Of a stretch of 64,000 bases of DNA, positions 34,814-43,789 are shown one piece after another. Both the position numbers and the translations under genes were made by a program. The notes under the pieces are model-generated. The model searched no databases and was not told the DNA's origin. It saw only the letters and a program-made list of their open reading frames with translations. Each line of letters begins with the position of its first letter. The first letter of the stretch is position 1. Origin of the DNA: Sandaracinus amylolyticus (lineage in GTDB: Bacteria; Myxococcota_A; Polyangia; Polyangiales; Sandaracinaceae); contig NZ_CP011125.1 of the NCBI RefSeq assembly GCF_000737325.1, forward strand, positions 8,122,001 to 8,186,000, given 5' to 3'.

Positions 34814-35959
34814 ATGCGACGCTGGATCCCGATCGCGCTGCTCGCCCTCGGCTGCAGCGAGCCGCTCACCGGGCTGCGCGCCGAGTGCGCCGAGCTCGGG
34901 CTCGACGACACCGAGTGCGAGACGATCGCGGCGTGGCGCCTGCAGGACGCGCTGCCGCCGGCGCGCGGGAACGCGTACGCCGACGATCCGCGCGCGGCCG
35001 AGCTGGGGCGCGCGATCTTCTTCGACACCGGGTTCTCGACGGTGCCCGACGTGAGCTGCGCGACGTGCCATCGCGCCGATCGCGCGTTCCAGGACGGCGT
35101 CGCGGTGTCCGAGGTGATCGCGGGATCGCCCGGCGCGCGCAACAGCCCGACGCTCTACAACGCGGCGTGGAACGACGGCTTCTTCTTCTGGGACGGGCGC
35201 GCCGACAGCCTGTGGTCGCAGCCGCTCTTCGCGTTCGAGAACGAGATCGAGATGCGCACGACGCGCCTCGCGATCGCGCATCGCATCGCGAGCGAGTACG
35301 GCGACGAGTACGAGGCGATCTTCGGCGCGCTCCCCGCGCTCGACGGTCTTCCCGCCGAGGGAAAGCCCGGCGACCCGAGCTGGGAGGCGCTGCGCGAGGA
35401 GGACCGCGACGCGGTGAACCGCGTCGTCGCGAACGTGGGCAAGGCGCTCGAGGCGTACATGCGACGCATCGTGAGCGGACCGAGCGCGCTCGATCGCTAC
35501 CTCGACGGAGATCGCGACGCGCTCGACGACGACGCGCGGCGCGGGCTCGCGCGCTTCGTGAAGTCGGGGTGCGCGACGTGCCACTCGGGGCCGATGCTCG
35601 CGGACGGCGCGTTCCGGCTGACGGCGGCGAGCGGGACCGACGGAGATCGCGGGCGCGCGGAGGGCATCGAGATCTTGCTCGCGAGCCCGTTCAGCGCGGC
35701 GGGACCCTACTTCGATCAAGACGCGGGCGAGGCGCTGACGTTGCCCGAGGGGCCGAGCGAGGACGACGAAGGCCGGTTCCGCACTCCGTCGCTGCGCAAC
35801 ATCGCGCAGACCGCGCCGTACGGGCGGAGCGGGACGCGCGATCTCGAGTCGTTCATCACGAGCAGCTTCTTTTACGAAGAGGGCGACGAGCGGGTGATCG
35901 CCGCGTTCCTCCGCGCGCTCGACGGTGCGCCGCCGCCGAGCGAGTGGACGGACCCGTAG
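34814..35959 (+). CDS. di-haem cytochrome c peroxidase/MauG-family lipoprotein
   Basis: The product has 381 residues from ATG 34814. The lipobox is LLALGC at residue 14. Two CxxCH haem sites are visible: CATCH near residue 81 and CATCH near residue 258. Family blocks include the early PRAAELGRAIFFDTGFS, the middle ARNSPTLYNAAWNDGFFFWDGRADSLWSQ stretch (cited as position about 105-135), and the late FRTPSLRNIAQTAPYGRSG. It belongs to the bacterial di-haem peroxidase group and acts in the periplasm or at the outer membrane, either reducing peroxide or oxidising a partner protein as MauG does. It is divergent from the Calx-beta protein gene with 79 bp between. Confidence 0.9.
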   Translation: MRRWIPIALLALGCSEPLTGLRAECAELGLDDTECETIAAWRLQDALPPARGNAYADDPRAAELGRAIFFDTGFSTVPDVSCATCHRADRAFQDGVAVSEVIAGSPGARNSPTLYNAAWNDGFFFWDGRADSLWSQPLFAFENEIEMRTTRLAIAHRIASEYGDEYEAIFGALPALDGLPAEGKPGDPSWEALREEDRDAVNRVVANVGKALEAYMRRIVSGPSALDRYLDGDRDALDDDARRGLARFVKSGCATCHSGPMLADGAFRLTAASGTDGDRGRAEGIEILLASPFSAAGPYFDQDAGEALTLPEGPSEDDEGRFRTPSLRNIAQTAPYGRSGTRDLESFITSSFFYEEGDERVIAAFLRALDGAPPPSEWTDP

Positions 35960-35979
35960 ATCGGATATCGTCAGCGCCG

Positions 35980-36789
35980 ATGTCGGACGAGAGCGCGCTC
36001 GAGTCGGTGATCGCGCGTGGCCGCGCGCGCTTCGCGGGCACGTCGGTGACGGCGGACGCGCTCGCGGCGTTCGTGCGGCCGCACCTCGCCGACGGAGAGA
36101 CGGTGCAGGGCGCGCTCGAGGGCGCGCACGTGCTCGACGTGTACCTCGCGTGCGCGTGCGCGGCGGGGGACGCGGCGGCGCTCGCGGCGTTCGAGAAGAG
36201 CGTGCTCGACGGAGTGGCGCCCGCGATCTCGCGGATCGACGCGTCACCGCAGCTCGCGGCGGAGATCGCGCAGGAGCTGCGCGTGAAGCTGCTGGTCGCG
36301 GAGCCCGGCGCGCCGGCGCGCATCACGCGCTACGCGGGCCGCGGGCCGCTGCGGAGCTGGGTCCAGGTCGCGGCAATCCGCGCGGCGTACGATCGCAAGC
36401 GCCGCGCGCGCGACGAGGTCGAGGCCGACGACGAGAAGCTGCTCGACGCGTCGCTCGCGGGCAGCCCCGAGCACGACGCGCTCGGCGCGGAGAGCCGCGC
36501 GCTCTTGAAAGAAGCGCTCGCGGAGGGAATGCGGGCGCTGAGCGCGCGCGAGCGCACCGTGCTGCGGATGCACTTGGTGGAGGACGTCTCGACCGAGTCG
36601 ATCGCGCGCTTCTATCGCGTGCACCGAGGCACGGTCGCGCGGTGGATCAGCGGCGCGCACGAGCAGGTGCTCGCGCACGTGAAGCGGGCGCTGCTGCGTG
36701 AGCGCGGGCTCGGGCCCGAGGCGCTCGAGAGCATGCTGCGGCTCGCGGGCAGTCAGCTCGACGTGTCGCTCAGCGTGCTGCTGCGGTGA
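35980..36789 (+). CDS. sigma-70-like RNA polymerase sigma factor
   Basis: The product has 269 residues from ATG 35980, 20 bp after the peroxidase gene. The N-terminal half is helical and weakly like sigma region 2 (GPLRSWVQVAAIRAAYDRKRRARDE). A clear region-4 helix-turn-helix lies near residues 185-230 (LSARERTVLRMHLVEDVSTESIARFYRVHRGTVARWI). This divergent sigma-like family is common in large myxobacterial genomes beside Ser/Thr kinases. The gene converges with such a kinase gene, overlapping it by 20 bp at the 3' ends. Linked regulation is plausible but not proven. Confidence 0.85.
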   Translation: MSDESALESVIARGRARFAGTSVTADALAAFVRPHLADGETVQGALEGAHVLDVYLACACAAGDAAALAAFEKSVLDGVAPAISRIDASPQLAAEIAQELRVKLLVAEPGAPARITRYAGRGPLRSWVQVAAIRAAYDRKRRARDEVEADDEKLLDASLAGSPEHDALGAESRALLKEALAEGMRALSARERTVLRMHLVEDVSTESIARFYRVHRGTVARWISGAHEQVLAHVKRALLRERGLGPEALESMLRLAGSQLDVSLSVLLR

Positions 36790-39700
36790 GCGTTCCTTCG
36801 AGGTAGCGCGCGCGCCACTCGGCGTCGCTGATGCGCGCGGCGACCGATGCGCGCTCGGCGTCGGCGCGCGCGCGGGCGCGCATCGCGTCGTCGTCGTGGC
36901 CGCACGCGGCGAGCGCGGCCGCGAGCGTCACGAAGAGCTCGACGTCGTCCTCTTCGAGCGAGCCGATCGCGTCGCGGATCGTGATCGCGCGCCGTGCGTC
37001 GTCGAGCGCGGCCTCGCGCCGATCGCACGCCAGATGCGACCTCGCGCGAGCGCCGAGGGCGAGCGCTTCGACGGGGCGCTCGGCGACGACGTGCGCGTCG
37101 TCGATCAGCGCGGTCGCGAGCGCGATCGCGTCGTGGTGGCGCGCGGCACGCGCGGTGGCGAGCACGCGATAGAGGCGTGCGTAACGGGCGAGGCGCTCCT
37201 CGCCCGCGCTCTTCGCGATGCGCTCCGCGTCGTCGAGCGTCGCGAGCGCTTCGTCGGCGCGGCCGAGCTGGAGGCGCGCATAGGCGAGGTTCGCGAGCGC
37301 GTAGCCCTCCATGAGGTGCATCGAGAGGCGGCGACAGCGCTCGAGCGCTTCGAGGAGCGCGCGCTCCGCGTCGTCGAAGGCGCGCACGCGGTTGAGCACG
37401 TCGGCGAGGTTCACGCCGGCGCCCGCGGCGAGGCGCAGATCGCCCATCTCGCGATAGAGCTCGACCGCGGCCCAGTACGCGTGGTGGCGATCGCCGAGGT
37501 CGCCGCGCGCTGCCGCGAGCTGCGCGCGCCACACCGCGGCCTCGGCGCGCAGCTGGGGCACCCGCAGCGTGACGAGGCGCTCCGCGCGCACCAGCGACGC
37601 TGCCGCCTCGTCGAGCCGCGACGCATAGACGAGCACCGCGGAGCGCTTGCCGAGCGCACGCGCGAGCGCCTCGGGATCACCGCTCTCCTCGGCCTCGACG
37701 ACCGCGGTCTCGAGCAGCGCGAGCGCGTCCTCGGAACGACCGAGGCGCTGGCGCACCACGGCGAGGAGCGTGCGCGCCGCGGCTCGCTCGCCGGCGGTGC
37801 GCGCGGCGCCGAGCGCGGCCTCGAGCGCCTCGGCCTGCGCGCTCTGTCGACCGAGCACCTCGAGCGCCTCGGCGCGCGCGAGGTGGAGCGCGTGGCGCGC
37901 GTCCTCCGCGACCCCGAGCGCGACGGCGCGCGACGCGCAGCGCTCGGTGGCCTCGACGTCGCCGCGACGCAGCGCCGCGATCGCCGCGTCGACGTACGCG
38001 CGCGACGCCCGCGCGGGCTCGCCGGCACCTTCCCAGTGGCGCGCGACGCGCTCGCTCGTCGTCTCGCCCGACGCCTCGAGCCACGCCGCGAAGCGCGCGT
38101 GTGACTCGCGCCGCGTGGTGTCGCCCAGCAGGCCCGCGATCACCTCGGCGAGCAGCGGCGTGCGGAACGCGTAGCGTGTCGCTTCGCCGGGCAGGCGCCG
38201 CAGCAGCTCGCGCCGCGCGAGCTCGTCGAGGAACGGCGCCGCGTCGGGCACGCCGAGCGCCGCGAGCTCGGGGGCGCCGAACGCGCCCTCGACGATCGAC
38301 GCGCGCCGGCAGATCTCGCGCTCGATCTCGCCGAGCGCGTCGAGCTGCGCCTGCACCGCGCCCTCGACGCTCGGCGGGAGCGCGCTCGCGCTCGGCGCAC
38401 GACCGAGCGCGGCGCACAGCTGCTGCACGAAGAACGGATTGCCGCCGCTGCGCTCGTGCAGCGCGTGGATCAGCGCGTCGGGCACGACGTCGCCGAGCTC
38501 GGCGCGCGCGAGCTGCGCGACGTCGCGACGACGAAGGCCGCGGACCCGGAGCTCGGTGATCGGCAGGCCGCGCGCGACCGCCTCGTCGAGCGGCGGCGCG
38601 TCGTCGCGCGCCGAGAGGAACACGGCGAGCGGCGCGCTCGCCGCGCGCACCGAGAGCTCGGCGAGGAGATCGAGGGACGCGACGTCGGCCCACTGCACGT
38701 CCTCGAGGACGATCGCGAGCGGCGACGCATGGGCGCGCGCGCCGAGCACGTCGAGCGCCGCGACGCGCGCGCGATCGCGGGTGGCGCGCGCCCCGCCGCC
38801 TTGCCCCGCCTGCGCGTCGAGCGTGACGTCGAGGAGCTCCCCGATCCCGCTCGCGCTGGCGTCGGGCGCGAGCGACGCGACACGGCGCGCGGCGTCGGCG
38901 AGCTCGGCGGGCGTGCGCGCGTCGCCCTCACGCCACGCCGCGAGCACGGGATCGAGGCCCGCGACGAGCCCGCCCATCGCGGCGAACGGTCGGCGCGCGC
39001 CGCGCGGATCGCAGCGCGACGAGAGCACGACGAACCCGCGCTCGGGCGCGAGCCGCGCGGCGAGCTCCTGCGTGAGCCGGGTCTTTCCGATCCCGGGTGC
39101 GCCGCGCAGCACGAACACCTCGGGGCGCGCCTCGTCGAGCACGGTGTCGAGCCAGGCGCCGAGCTGCGCGCGCTCGACGTCGCGACCGACGAGCGGCGCC
39201 GCGTCGCGCGACGCGCGCGCCCCCGCGATGCGTACGAAGCCGTCGCCCGCGTCGTCGAGCTGGTAGCGCGTGCCGAGCAGCGGCGCGAACGCGGCCGACA
39301 CGAGCACGCCGCCGCGCGCCGGCGACGCGAGATCGACGGTCGCGATCGAGATCTCACCGCCGCGCGTGAGGCGCGCGGGCGCGACGAGCAGCGACGTCGC
39401 GTACGACGCGCCGTCGAGCGCAGCGGCGATCGCGTGCGCGAGCTCGTCGCCGGTCCAGGTCTCGTGGCCGAACACGACGAGCGCGTCGTCGACGAGGCGC
39501 CCTCCGTGACGCGCCATGCTCGCGCGCAGCGCGCTCGCGTCGCGGACACCGATCACGCGCACTGCGACGACCGCGCGCCGGGTGTCGCTCGGCGGCGGCA
39601 GCGTCGCGGGCGCGCGCTCGATGCTCGTGGTCTCGGCCCAGGGCGCGAGCCCCTCCGCGAGCTGCGCCATCGACGCGTGTCGATCGGTGGGCTCACGAGA

Positions 39701-40678
39701 GAGCGCGCGATGCACGATCGCCGCGAGCCCTGCGGGGATCTGCGATGCGACGTCGCGCAGCGCGGGCGGGGCTTCGCTCGTCGCGGCGCGCGCCAGCGCG
39801 GGCAGCGTGCTCGCGTCGTGCGGAGGACGGCCCGCGAGCATGCGATAGAGGATCGCGCCGAGCGCGTAGACGTCGGCGGCGGGCCCGACGCGCGATGCAT
39901 CGACGAACTGCTCGGGCGCCATGTACTGCGGCGTGCCCATCACCGCGCCGGTGCGCGTCGCCTCGAGGCTCGCGAGCTCCGCGATCTTCGAGATGCCGAA
40001 GTCGAGCACCTTCACGCGCTCGCGCGAGCCCGCGAGGAACACGTTCGCGGGCTTCAGATCGCGATGGACGATCCCGCGCTCGTGCGCGGCGTGCACCGCG
40101 AGCGCGATGTCGCGCGCGATGCGCGCCGCGCGCGGCGGCGCGAGGATGCGCGCGTCCTGGAGCAGCGCGTCGAGGCCCTGCCCTTCGAGCTTCTCCATCA
40201 CGAGGAACGGCGCGCCGCCCTCGGTGCGCCCGAGATCGATCACCAGCGCGATGCCGGGATGACCGACTGCCGCGGCGGCGCGCGCCTCGTTGCGGAAGCG
40301 ACGCGCGATCTCGGCGCTGCGCGCGAGCTCGGGGTGCAGCACCTTGAGCGCGACCTCGCGCCCGAGGAGCACGTGCTCGGCGGCGTACACCACGCCCATC
40401 GCGCCCGCGCCGAGCCGCGATCGCACGCGGTAGCGCCCACCGATCAGCGCGCCGAGCAGCGGATCGTGGACGGTCTCGCCGAGCGCTCGCAGCGTCGCGT
40501 CCTCCTTCGCACGGGCCGCGGCGGCGGTGCCCGCGTGCTCGACATCGCGCGCGAGCTGTCCGACGATCGCGCGGCACTCGGCGCAGCGATCGAGCTCTTG
40601 CTCGACGCGCGACACCGCGTCGCCTTCGAGGCGTCCGTCGACGAACGCCGCGAGCTCTTCGAGAGGCACGTGCGACAC
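36770..40678 (-). CDS. serine/threonine protein kinase with zinc-finger, AAA-type ATPase and TPR region
   Basis: The 1302-residue protein starts at GTG 40678; a TTG at 40723 is a longer alternative that would overlap the divergent gene. The order is: an anti-sigma-like zinc finger (residues 1-45; HVPLEELAAFVDGRL, then CAEC); a Hanks-type kinase (about residues 78-350; GAGAMGVVYAAEH, HRDLKPANVFL, VLDFGISKI, GTPQYMAPEQF); a low-similarity nucleotide-cyclase-like segment; an AAA ATPase with GAPGIGKTRLTQEL near residue 525; and about 550 residues of helical TPR-like repeats. The kinase motifs look catalytically intact. This architecture resembles PknB/AfsK-like STAND-type signal integrators of myxobacteria. 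The fused anti-sigma zinc finger and the neighbouring sigma gene suggest a phosphorylation-controlled sigma circuit. Confidence 0.9.
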   Translation of the reverse strand: MSHVPLEELAAFVDGRLEGDAVSRVEQELDRCAECRAIVGQLARDVEHAGTAAAARAKEDATLRALGETVHDPLLGALIGGRYRVRSRLGAGAMGVVYAAEHVLLGREVALKVLHPELARSAEIARRFRNEARAAAAVGHPGIALVIDLGRTEGGAPFLVMEKLEGQGLDALLQDARILAPPRAARIARDIALAVHAAHERGIVHRDLKPANVFLAGSRERVKVLDFGISKIAELASLEATRTGAVMGTPQYMAPEQFVDASRVGPAADVYALGAILYRMLAGRPPHDASTLPALARAATSEAPPALRDVASQIPAGLAAIVHRALSREPTDRHASMAQLAEGLAPWAETTSIERAPATLPPPSDTRRAVVAVRVIGVRDASALRASMARHGGRLVDDALVVFGHETWTGDELAHAIAAALDGASYATSLLVAPARLTRGGEISIATVDLASPARGGVLVSAAFAPLLGTRYQLDDAGDGFVRIAGARASRDAAPLVGRDVERAQLGAWLDTVLDEARPEVFVLRGAPGIGKTRLTQELAARLAPERGFVVLSSRCDPRGARRPFAAMGGLVAGLDPVLAAWREGDARTPAELADAARRVASLAPDASASGIGELLDVTLDAQAGQGGGARATRDRARVAALDVLGARAHASPLAIVLEDVQWADVASLDLLAELSVRAASAPLAVFLSARDDAPPLDEAVARGLPITELRVRGLRRRDVAQLARAELGDVVPDALIHALHERSGGNPFFVQQLCAALGRAPSASALPPSVEGAVQAQLDALGEIEREICRRASIVEGAFGAPELAALGVPDAAPFLDELARRELLRRLPGEATRYAFRTPLLAEVIAGLLGDTTRRESHARFAAWLEASGETTSERVARHWEGAGEPARASRAYVDAAIAALRRGDVEATERCASRAVALGVAEDARHALHLARAEALEVLGRQSAQAEALEAALGAARTAGERAAARTLLAVVRQRLGRSEDALALLETAVVEAEESGDPEALARALGKRSAVLVYASRLDEAAASLVRAERLVTLRVPQLRAEAAVWRAQLAAARGDLGDRHHAYWAAVELYREMGDLRLAAGAGVNLADVLNRVRAFDDAERALLEALERCRRLSMHLMEGYALANLAYARLQLGRADEALATLDDAERIAKSAGEERLARYARLYRVLATARAARHHDAIALATALIDDAHVVAERPVEALALGARARSHLACDRREAALDDARRAITIRDAIGSLEEDDVELFVTLAAALAACGHDDDAMRARARADAERASVAARISDAEWRARYLEGTLTAAAR

Positions 40679-40722
40679 GATGAGCCCGTAGGTTATATGA
40701 GCGCTCGGTGGGCGGAGGGACA

Positions 40723-42207
40723 ATGAGGCGAGGTCTCGTCGGTGTCGCGATCGCGGTGCTGCTCGCGAGCTGCGACGGCGATGCGAGCGAGTGCGATGCG
40801 GACGCGATCCGCGCGGCGCTCGCGAGCGCTTCGAGCGGCGACGTGGTGCGCGTCGGCGCGTGCCGGGTGCGCGGGCCCTTCGTGGTCGGTCAGGGCGTCA
40901 CGCTCGAGGGCGTCGGCGCGGAGAGCGTGATCGAGGTCGCGGAGGGCGAGCTCGGCGTGGAGCTGACGGGCGGCGCGCTCGCGCGGCTGACGATCGAGTC
41001 GCGCGGTCGTGCGGGCGTGGCGATCGGCGGCGCGGGAGAGGTCGACGACGTCGAGGTCCGCGCGGCGCGCGGCATCGCGCTGGCGGTGCGTCCGGGCGCG
41101 AGCGGAGCGCTGCACGCGGTGCGCCTCGTCGGCGAGGTCACGGCGGAGAACGCGGACGACACGCGGTGGGTCCTCGTCGCGCCGGGGCCGCAGACCGCGA
41201 CCGGCTGCGCCGCCGCGACGTGCGCATGCGAGCCCGGCGCGATCGACGGTGAGCGCACCTGCGACGCGCTGGGCCGCTGGGCGACGATGACCGCGACCCA
41301 CGGCCTCGTGGTCGAAGGCACGGTCGTCGCGGACGACGTCGAGGTGCTCGGGCTCGCGCGGGTCGGCGTGCTGGTGCGCGATGCCAGCGCGACGTTCGAT
41401 GCGCTCCACGTCGCCGACACGATCGGCGCCGCGGTCGTCGCCTCGGAGAGCGAGCTCGTGTGTCGGGATTGCACGATCGAGCGCACGCGCGAGGGGCTGC
41501 GCGGCCAGCCCAGCTACGCGCTGATCACCGGCGGCGGGACGCTCACCACCGAGGCGCTGCGCCTGACCGACAACGATCGGTACGGCGCGGTCGCTGCGGG
41601 AGGTGCGATCGATCATGCGGGCCTCGTCGCGGAGCAGCAGGGAGACGTCGTGGTGTGGGCCGCGGGGGTCGAGTCGCTCGCGCTGCGCGCGCTCGAGCGC
41701 GACGAGACGATCCGCACGTCGATCGCGGACGGCGAGTTCGCAGGCGTGGTGATCTCGGACTCGGCGCACGTGTCGATCTCCGATGTGACGATCGCGAGCG
41801 TCGGCTCGTCGCGCCGCCCGGTCGGGCTCATCGGCGCGATCGAGATCGGCGACGGGCTCCACGTGATCCGCTCGCTCGAGGACGTGGTGATGGCGCGGGT
41901 CGAGGTGAGCGGCGCAGCGCGCGCCGGCATCGTGCTCGACGTGGGCGGCGCGGCGACGCTGCCGCGCTTCGAGCAGGTGAGCGTCGACGCGCGCGGGAGC
42001 GCGCTGGGCGCGGTGGCGGGCGCGCCGGTCGCGGGCACCGACACGCTCCAGGTCGCGACGCCCCCGGGAGGCTGGGACAGCGGCATCGAGCGGCTCGGCG
42101 ATGCGGTGACGAACGACGCCGCGTTCACCGGGGCGCTCGACGCCGTGCTCTCGGCGATGCCTCCCAGCGCCACCGAAGTGCTCGGCGTCGTCGCGCCGAT
42201 GTACTGA
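40723..42207 (+). CDS. lipoprotein with right-handed beta-helix repeats
   Basis: The 494-residue protein starts at ATG 40723, with GGAGG five bases upstream. A signal peptide ends in LLASC (lipobox). The mature protein is a long series of short strands with G-V-x-V-x-x-A-x-x-x-x-x-L turns typical of parallel beta-helices, plus one Cys-rich insertion (TGCAAATCACEPG) near residue 165. No catalytic motif is visible. It is divergent from the Ser/Thr kinase gene with only 44 bp between start codons, so the two promoters must overlap. Confidence 0.78.
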   Translation: MRRGLVGVAIAVLLASCDGDASECDADAIRAALASASSGDVVRVGACRVRGPFVVGQGVTLEGVGAESVIEVAEGELGVELTGGALARLTIESRGRAGVAIGGAGEVDDVEVRAARGIALAVRPGASGALHAVRLVGEVTAENADDTRWVLVAPGPQTATGCAAATCACEPGAIDGERTCDALGRWATMTATHGLVVEGTVVADDVEVLGLARVGVLVRDASATFDALHVADTIGAAVVASESELVCRDCTIERTREGLRGQPSYALITGGGTLTTEALRLTDNDRYGAVAAGGAIDHAGLVAEQQGDVVVWAAGVESLALRALERDETIRTSIADGEFAGVVISDSAHVSISDVTIASVGSSRRPVGLIGAIEIGDGLHVIRSLEDVVMARVEVSGAARAGIVLDVGGAATLPRFEQVSVDARGSALGAVAGAPVAGTDTLQVATPPGGWDSGIERLGDAVTNDAAFTGALDAVLSAMPPSATEVLGVVAPMY

Positions 42208-42213
42208 AGCGGC

Positions 42214-43629
42214 TCAGAGCCCGATGCGCGCGCGGAACTCCGGGCCGTTCGCGTAGATGCGGAACGCCGCCGTGATCAGGTGCGCGTTCTCGGGGTCGAC
42301 CACGCCCTCCCAGAGCGCAGCCGCGACGTCGACCTCCAGCGCGTAGACGTACGTCGCCTGCACCATCTCCGCGATCTGCGCGCACGTGAACGTGTTGCCC
42401 GCGCGCACGTAGCCGGCGGCGACACCGGGCTGCTGCGCGTAGACCGGCACCGCGCGGAAGTCGTCGAGCAGACCGCGGAAGCGCGCGCCGCTCATCGCCT
42501 CGCGCCGCGGCGGCGCGACCGCGACCACCGCGCCGGCGCTCGCGCCGGTGTCGTAGACCGCGAGCCGATACGGCGCGCGCTCGCTCTGCCGGTAGCTGCC
42601 GACCCACACGTAGTAGACGCCCGGCGGGAGCTCGCCCTCGATGCGCGGGTTGAGCCCGCCCGCGCCGTCGTCGTCGCACCACACGCTGCCGTCCGCGCTC
42701 ACCAGCGCGAGCGTGGTGTCACCCGCGCTCGCGGCCTCGACGCGCAGGTAGCCCATCGTCGCGTCGACCTGCAGCACGTGCGAGGGCGCGTCCGCGAAGA
42801 ACCCGCGGCAGTAGTCGGGGAAGCGCATCTGACGCGCCGAGCGATCCCCACCCGCGACTCCGTCGTACGCCATCCCGCCGTGACCGAGCGACCCGGTGAT
42901 CCGCACGGTGCCGTAGCCGGGATCGACCATGCTCTCGCGCGAGAAGCGCAGCCGCGCGACCGAGCGCCCGCCGCTCTCGCCGACGATCACCGGACGACGC
43001 GCCTCCGCCTCCGCTTCGGCGCGCCGCGTGCGCAGCCGCTCGCGCTCGAGCTCCGCCTCGCGCGTGCGATCGCGCTCGCGCGCCTCGGCATCACGCGCGT
43101 CCTGCTCGCGCTGGCGCTGCGCCTCGAGCACGGCGAGCTCGTGATCGCGCTGGCGCTGCTGGGCCTCGCGCGCTTCGCGCTCGGTGCGCTCCGCGGCCTC
43201 GCGCGCCTCGCGCTCCGGTCGCCCGACCTCGTCGTCGATGCGCGACGTCAGCTGCTGCATGCGGCGCTGATAGTTCGCGCTGATCATCACCTGACCATCG
43301 GGGCGCGTCTGCTGCGAGAGCCCGGCGCTGTCGAGGTAGACGATCTCGTAGCGCGTCGCGTCGTAGTGGATCTCGACGCGCAGGATCACGCCGCGCCGCT
43401 CGTAGCGCGCGACGATGCGGCCGGGCTCCTCGCTCTCCGCGACGTAGTCGCTCGCGGCGAGCGCGCGGATGATCGCGGCGCGCACCGCTTCTTGCTCGAA
43501 CGACGACGAGAAGAGCACGGCGCGCTGCGGCGTCAGCGGCACGAGGCGCGCGCCGCAGGCGGCGAGGACGAACGAGAGCGCGATCACGGACAACGTGCGC
43601 GCGACGGGACGACGGATCGGGAACGACAT
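42214..43629 (-). CDS. lipoprotein with coiled coil and pre-peptidase-like C-terminal domain
   Basis: The product has 471 residues from ATG 43629. The lipobox is VLAAC near residue 20. Residues 20-135 form a small globular part. A charged coiled coil (about residues 140-235) is dominated by Glu/Arg/Ala heptads (EREAREAAERTEREAREAQ). Residues 240-370 contain a beta-sandwich like bacterial pre-peptidase domains (TTLALVSADGSVWCDDDGAGG, PGVYYVWVGSY), and a helical end follows. It is a surface or periplasmic structural protein of unknown role. Its 5' leader carries one of two near-identical regulatory elements. It converges with the preceding beta-helix gene, 6 bp apart. Confidence 0.78.
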   Translation of the reverse strand: MSFPIRRPVARTLSVIALSFVLAACGARLVPLTPQRAVLFSSSFEQEAVRAAIIRALAASDYVAESEEPGRIVARYERRGVILRVEIHYDATRYEIVYLDSAGLSQQTRPDGQVMISANYQRRMQQLTSRIDDEVGRPEREAREAAERTEREAREAQQRQRDHELAVLEAQRQREQDARDAEARERDRTREAELERERLRTRRAEAEAEARRPVIVGESGGRSVARLRFSRESMVDPGYGTVRITGSLGHGGMAYDGVAGGDRSARQMRFPDYCRGFFADAPSHVLQVDATMGYLRVEAASAGDTTLALVSADGSVWCDDDGAGGLNPRIEGELPPGVYYVWVGSYRQSERAPYRLAVYDTGASAGAVVAVAPPRREAMSGARFRGLLDDFRAVPVYAQQPGVAAGYVRAGNTFTCAQIAEMVQATYVYALEVDVAAALWEGVVDPENAHLITAAFRIYANGPEFRARIGL

Positions 43630-43789
43630 CGGGAACGACCTCCTCGGTGGGCTCGCCCCGAGGACGTGCGTCACTCGCGCTCGTCGCGATTTTTTTTGCT
43701 GGAGTGCTCGTCCCGCAGGTCCCGGACGGGAGCGCGCGAAGCGCGCGGACGGCAGGGAACGGCGGGCGAGCCGGCTTTTTTTTCGCGCG
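43630..43789 (-). promoter_or_regulatory. structured 5' leader element, copy 1
   Basis: A 43-bp block at 43732-43774 matches 46712-46754 at 42 of 43 positions. It contains a GC-rich hairpin (CGCGCGCTTCGCGCG on the - strand). Further 3' on the transcript come a run of eight A, a GCGACGAGCG block, and a GTCCTCGGGGCGA block before the start codon. The ribosome-binding site (complement of 43638-43645) lies in a stem: 43642-43647 pairs with 43658-43663. The element occupies the whole gap between two - strand lipoprotein genes. Confidence 0.6.
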
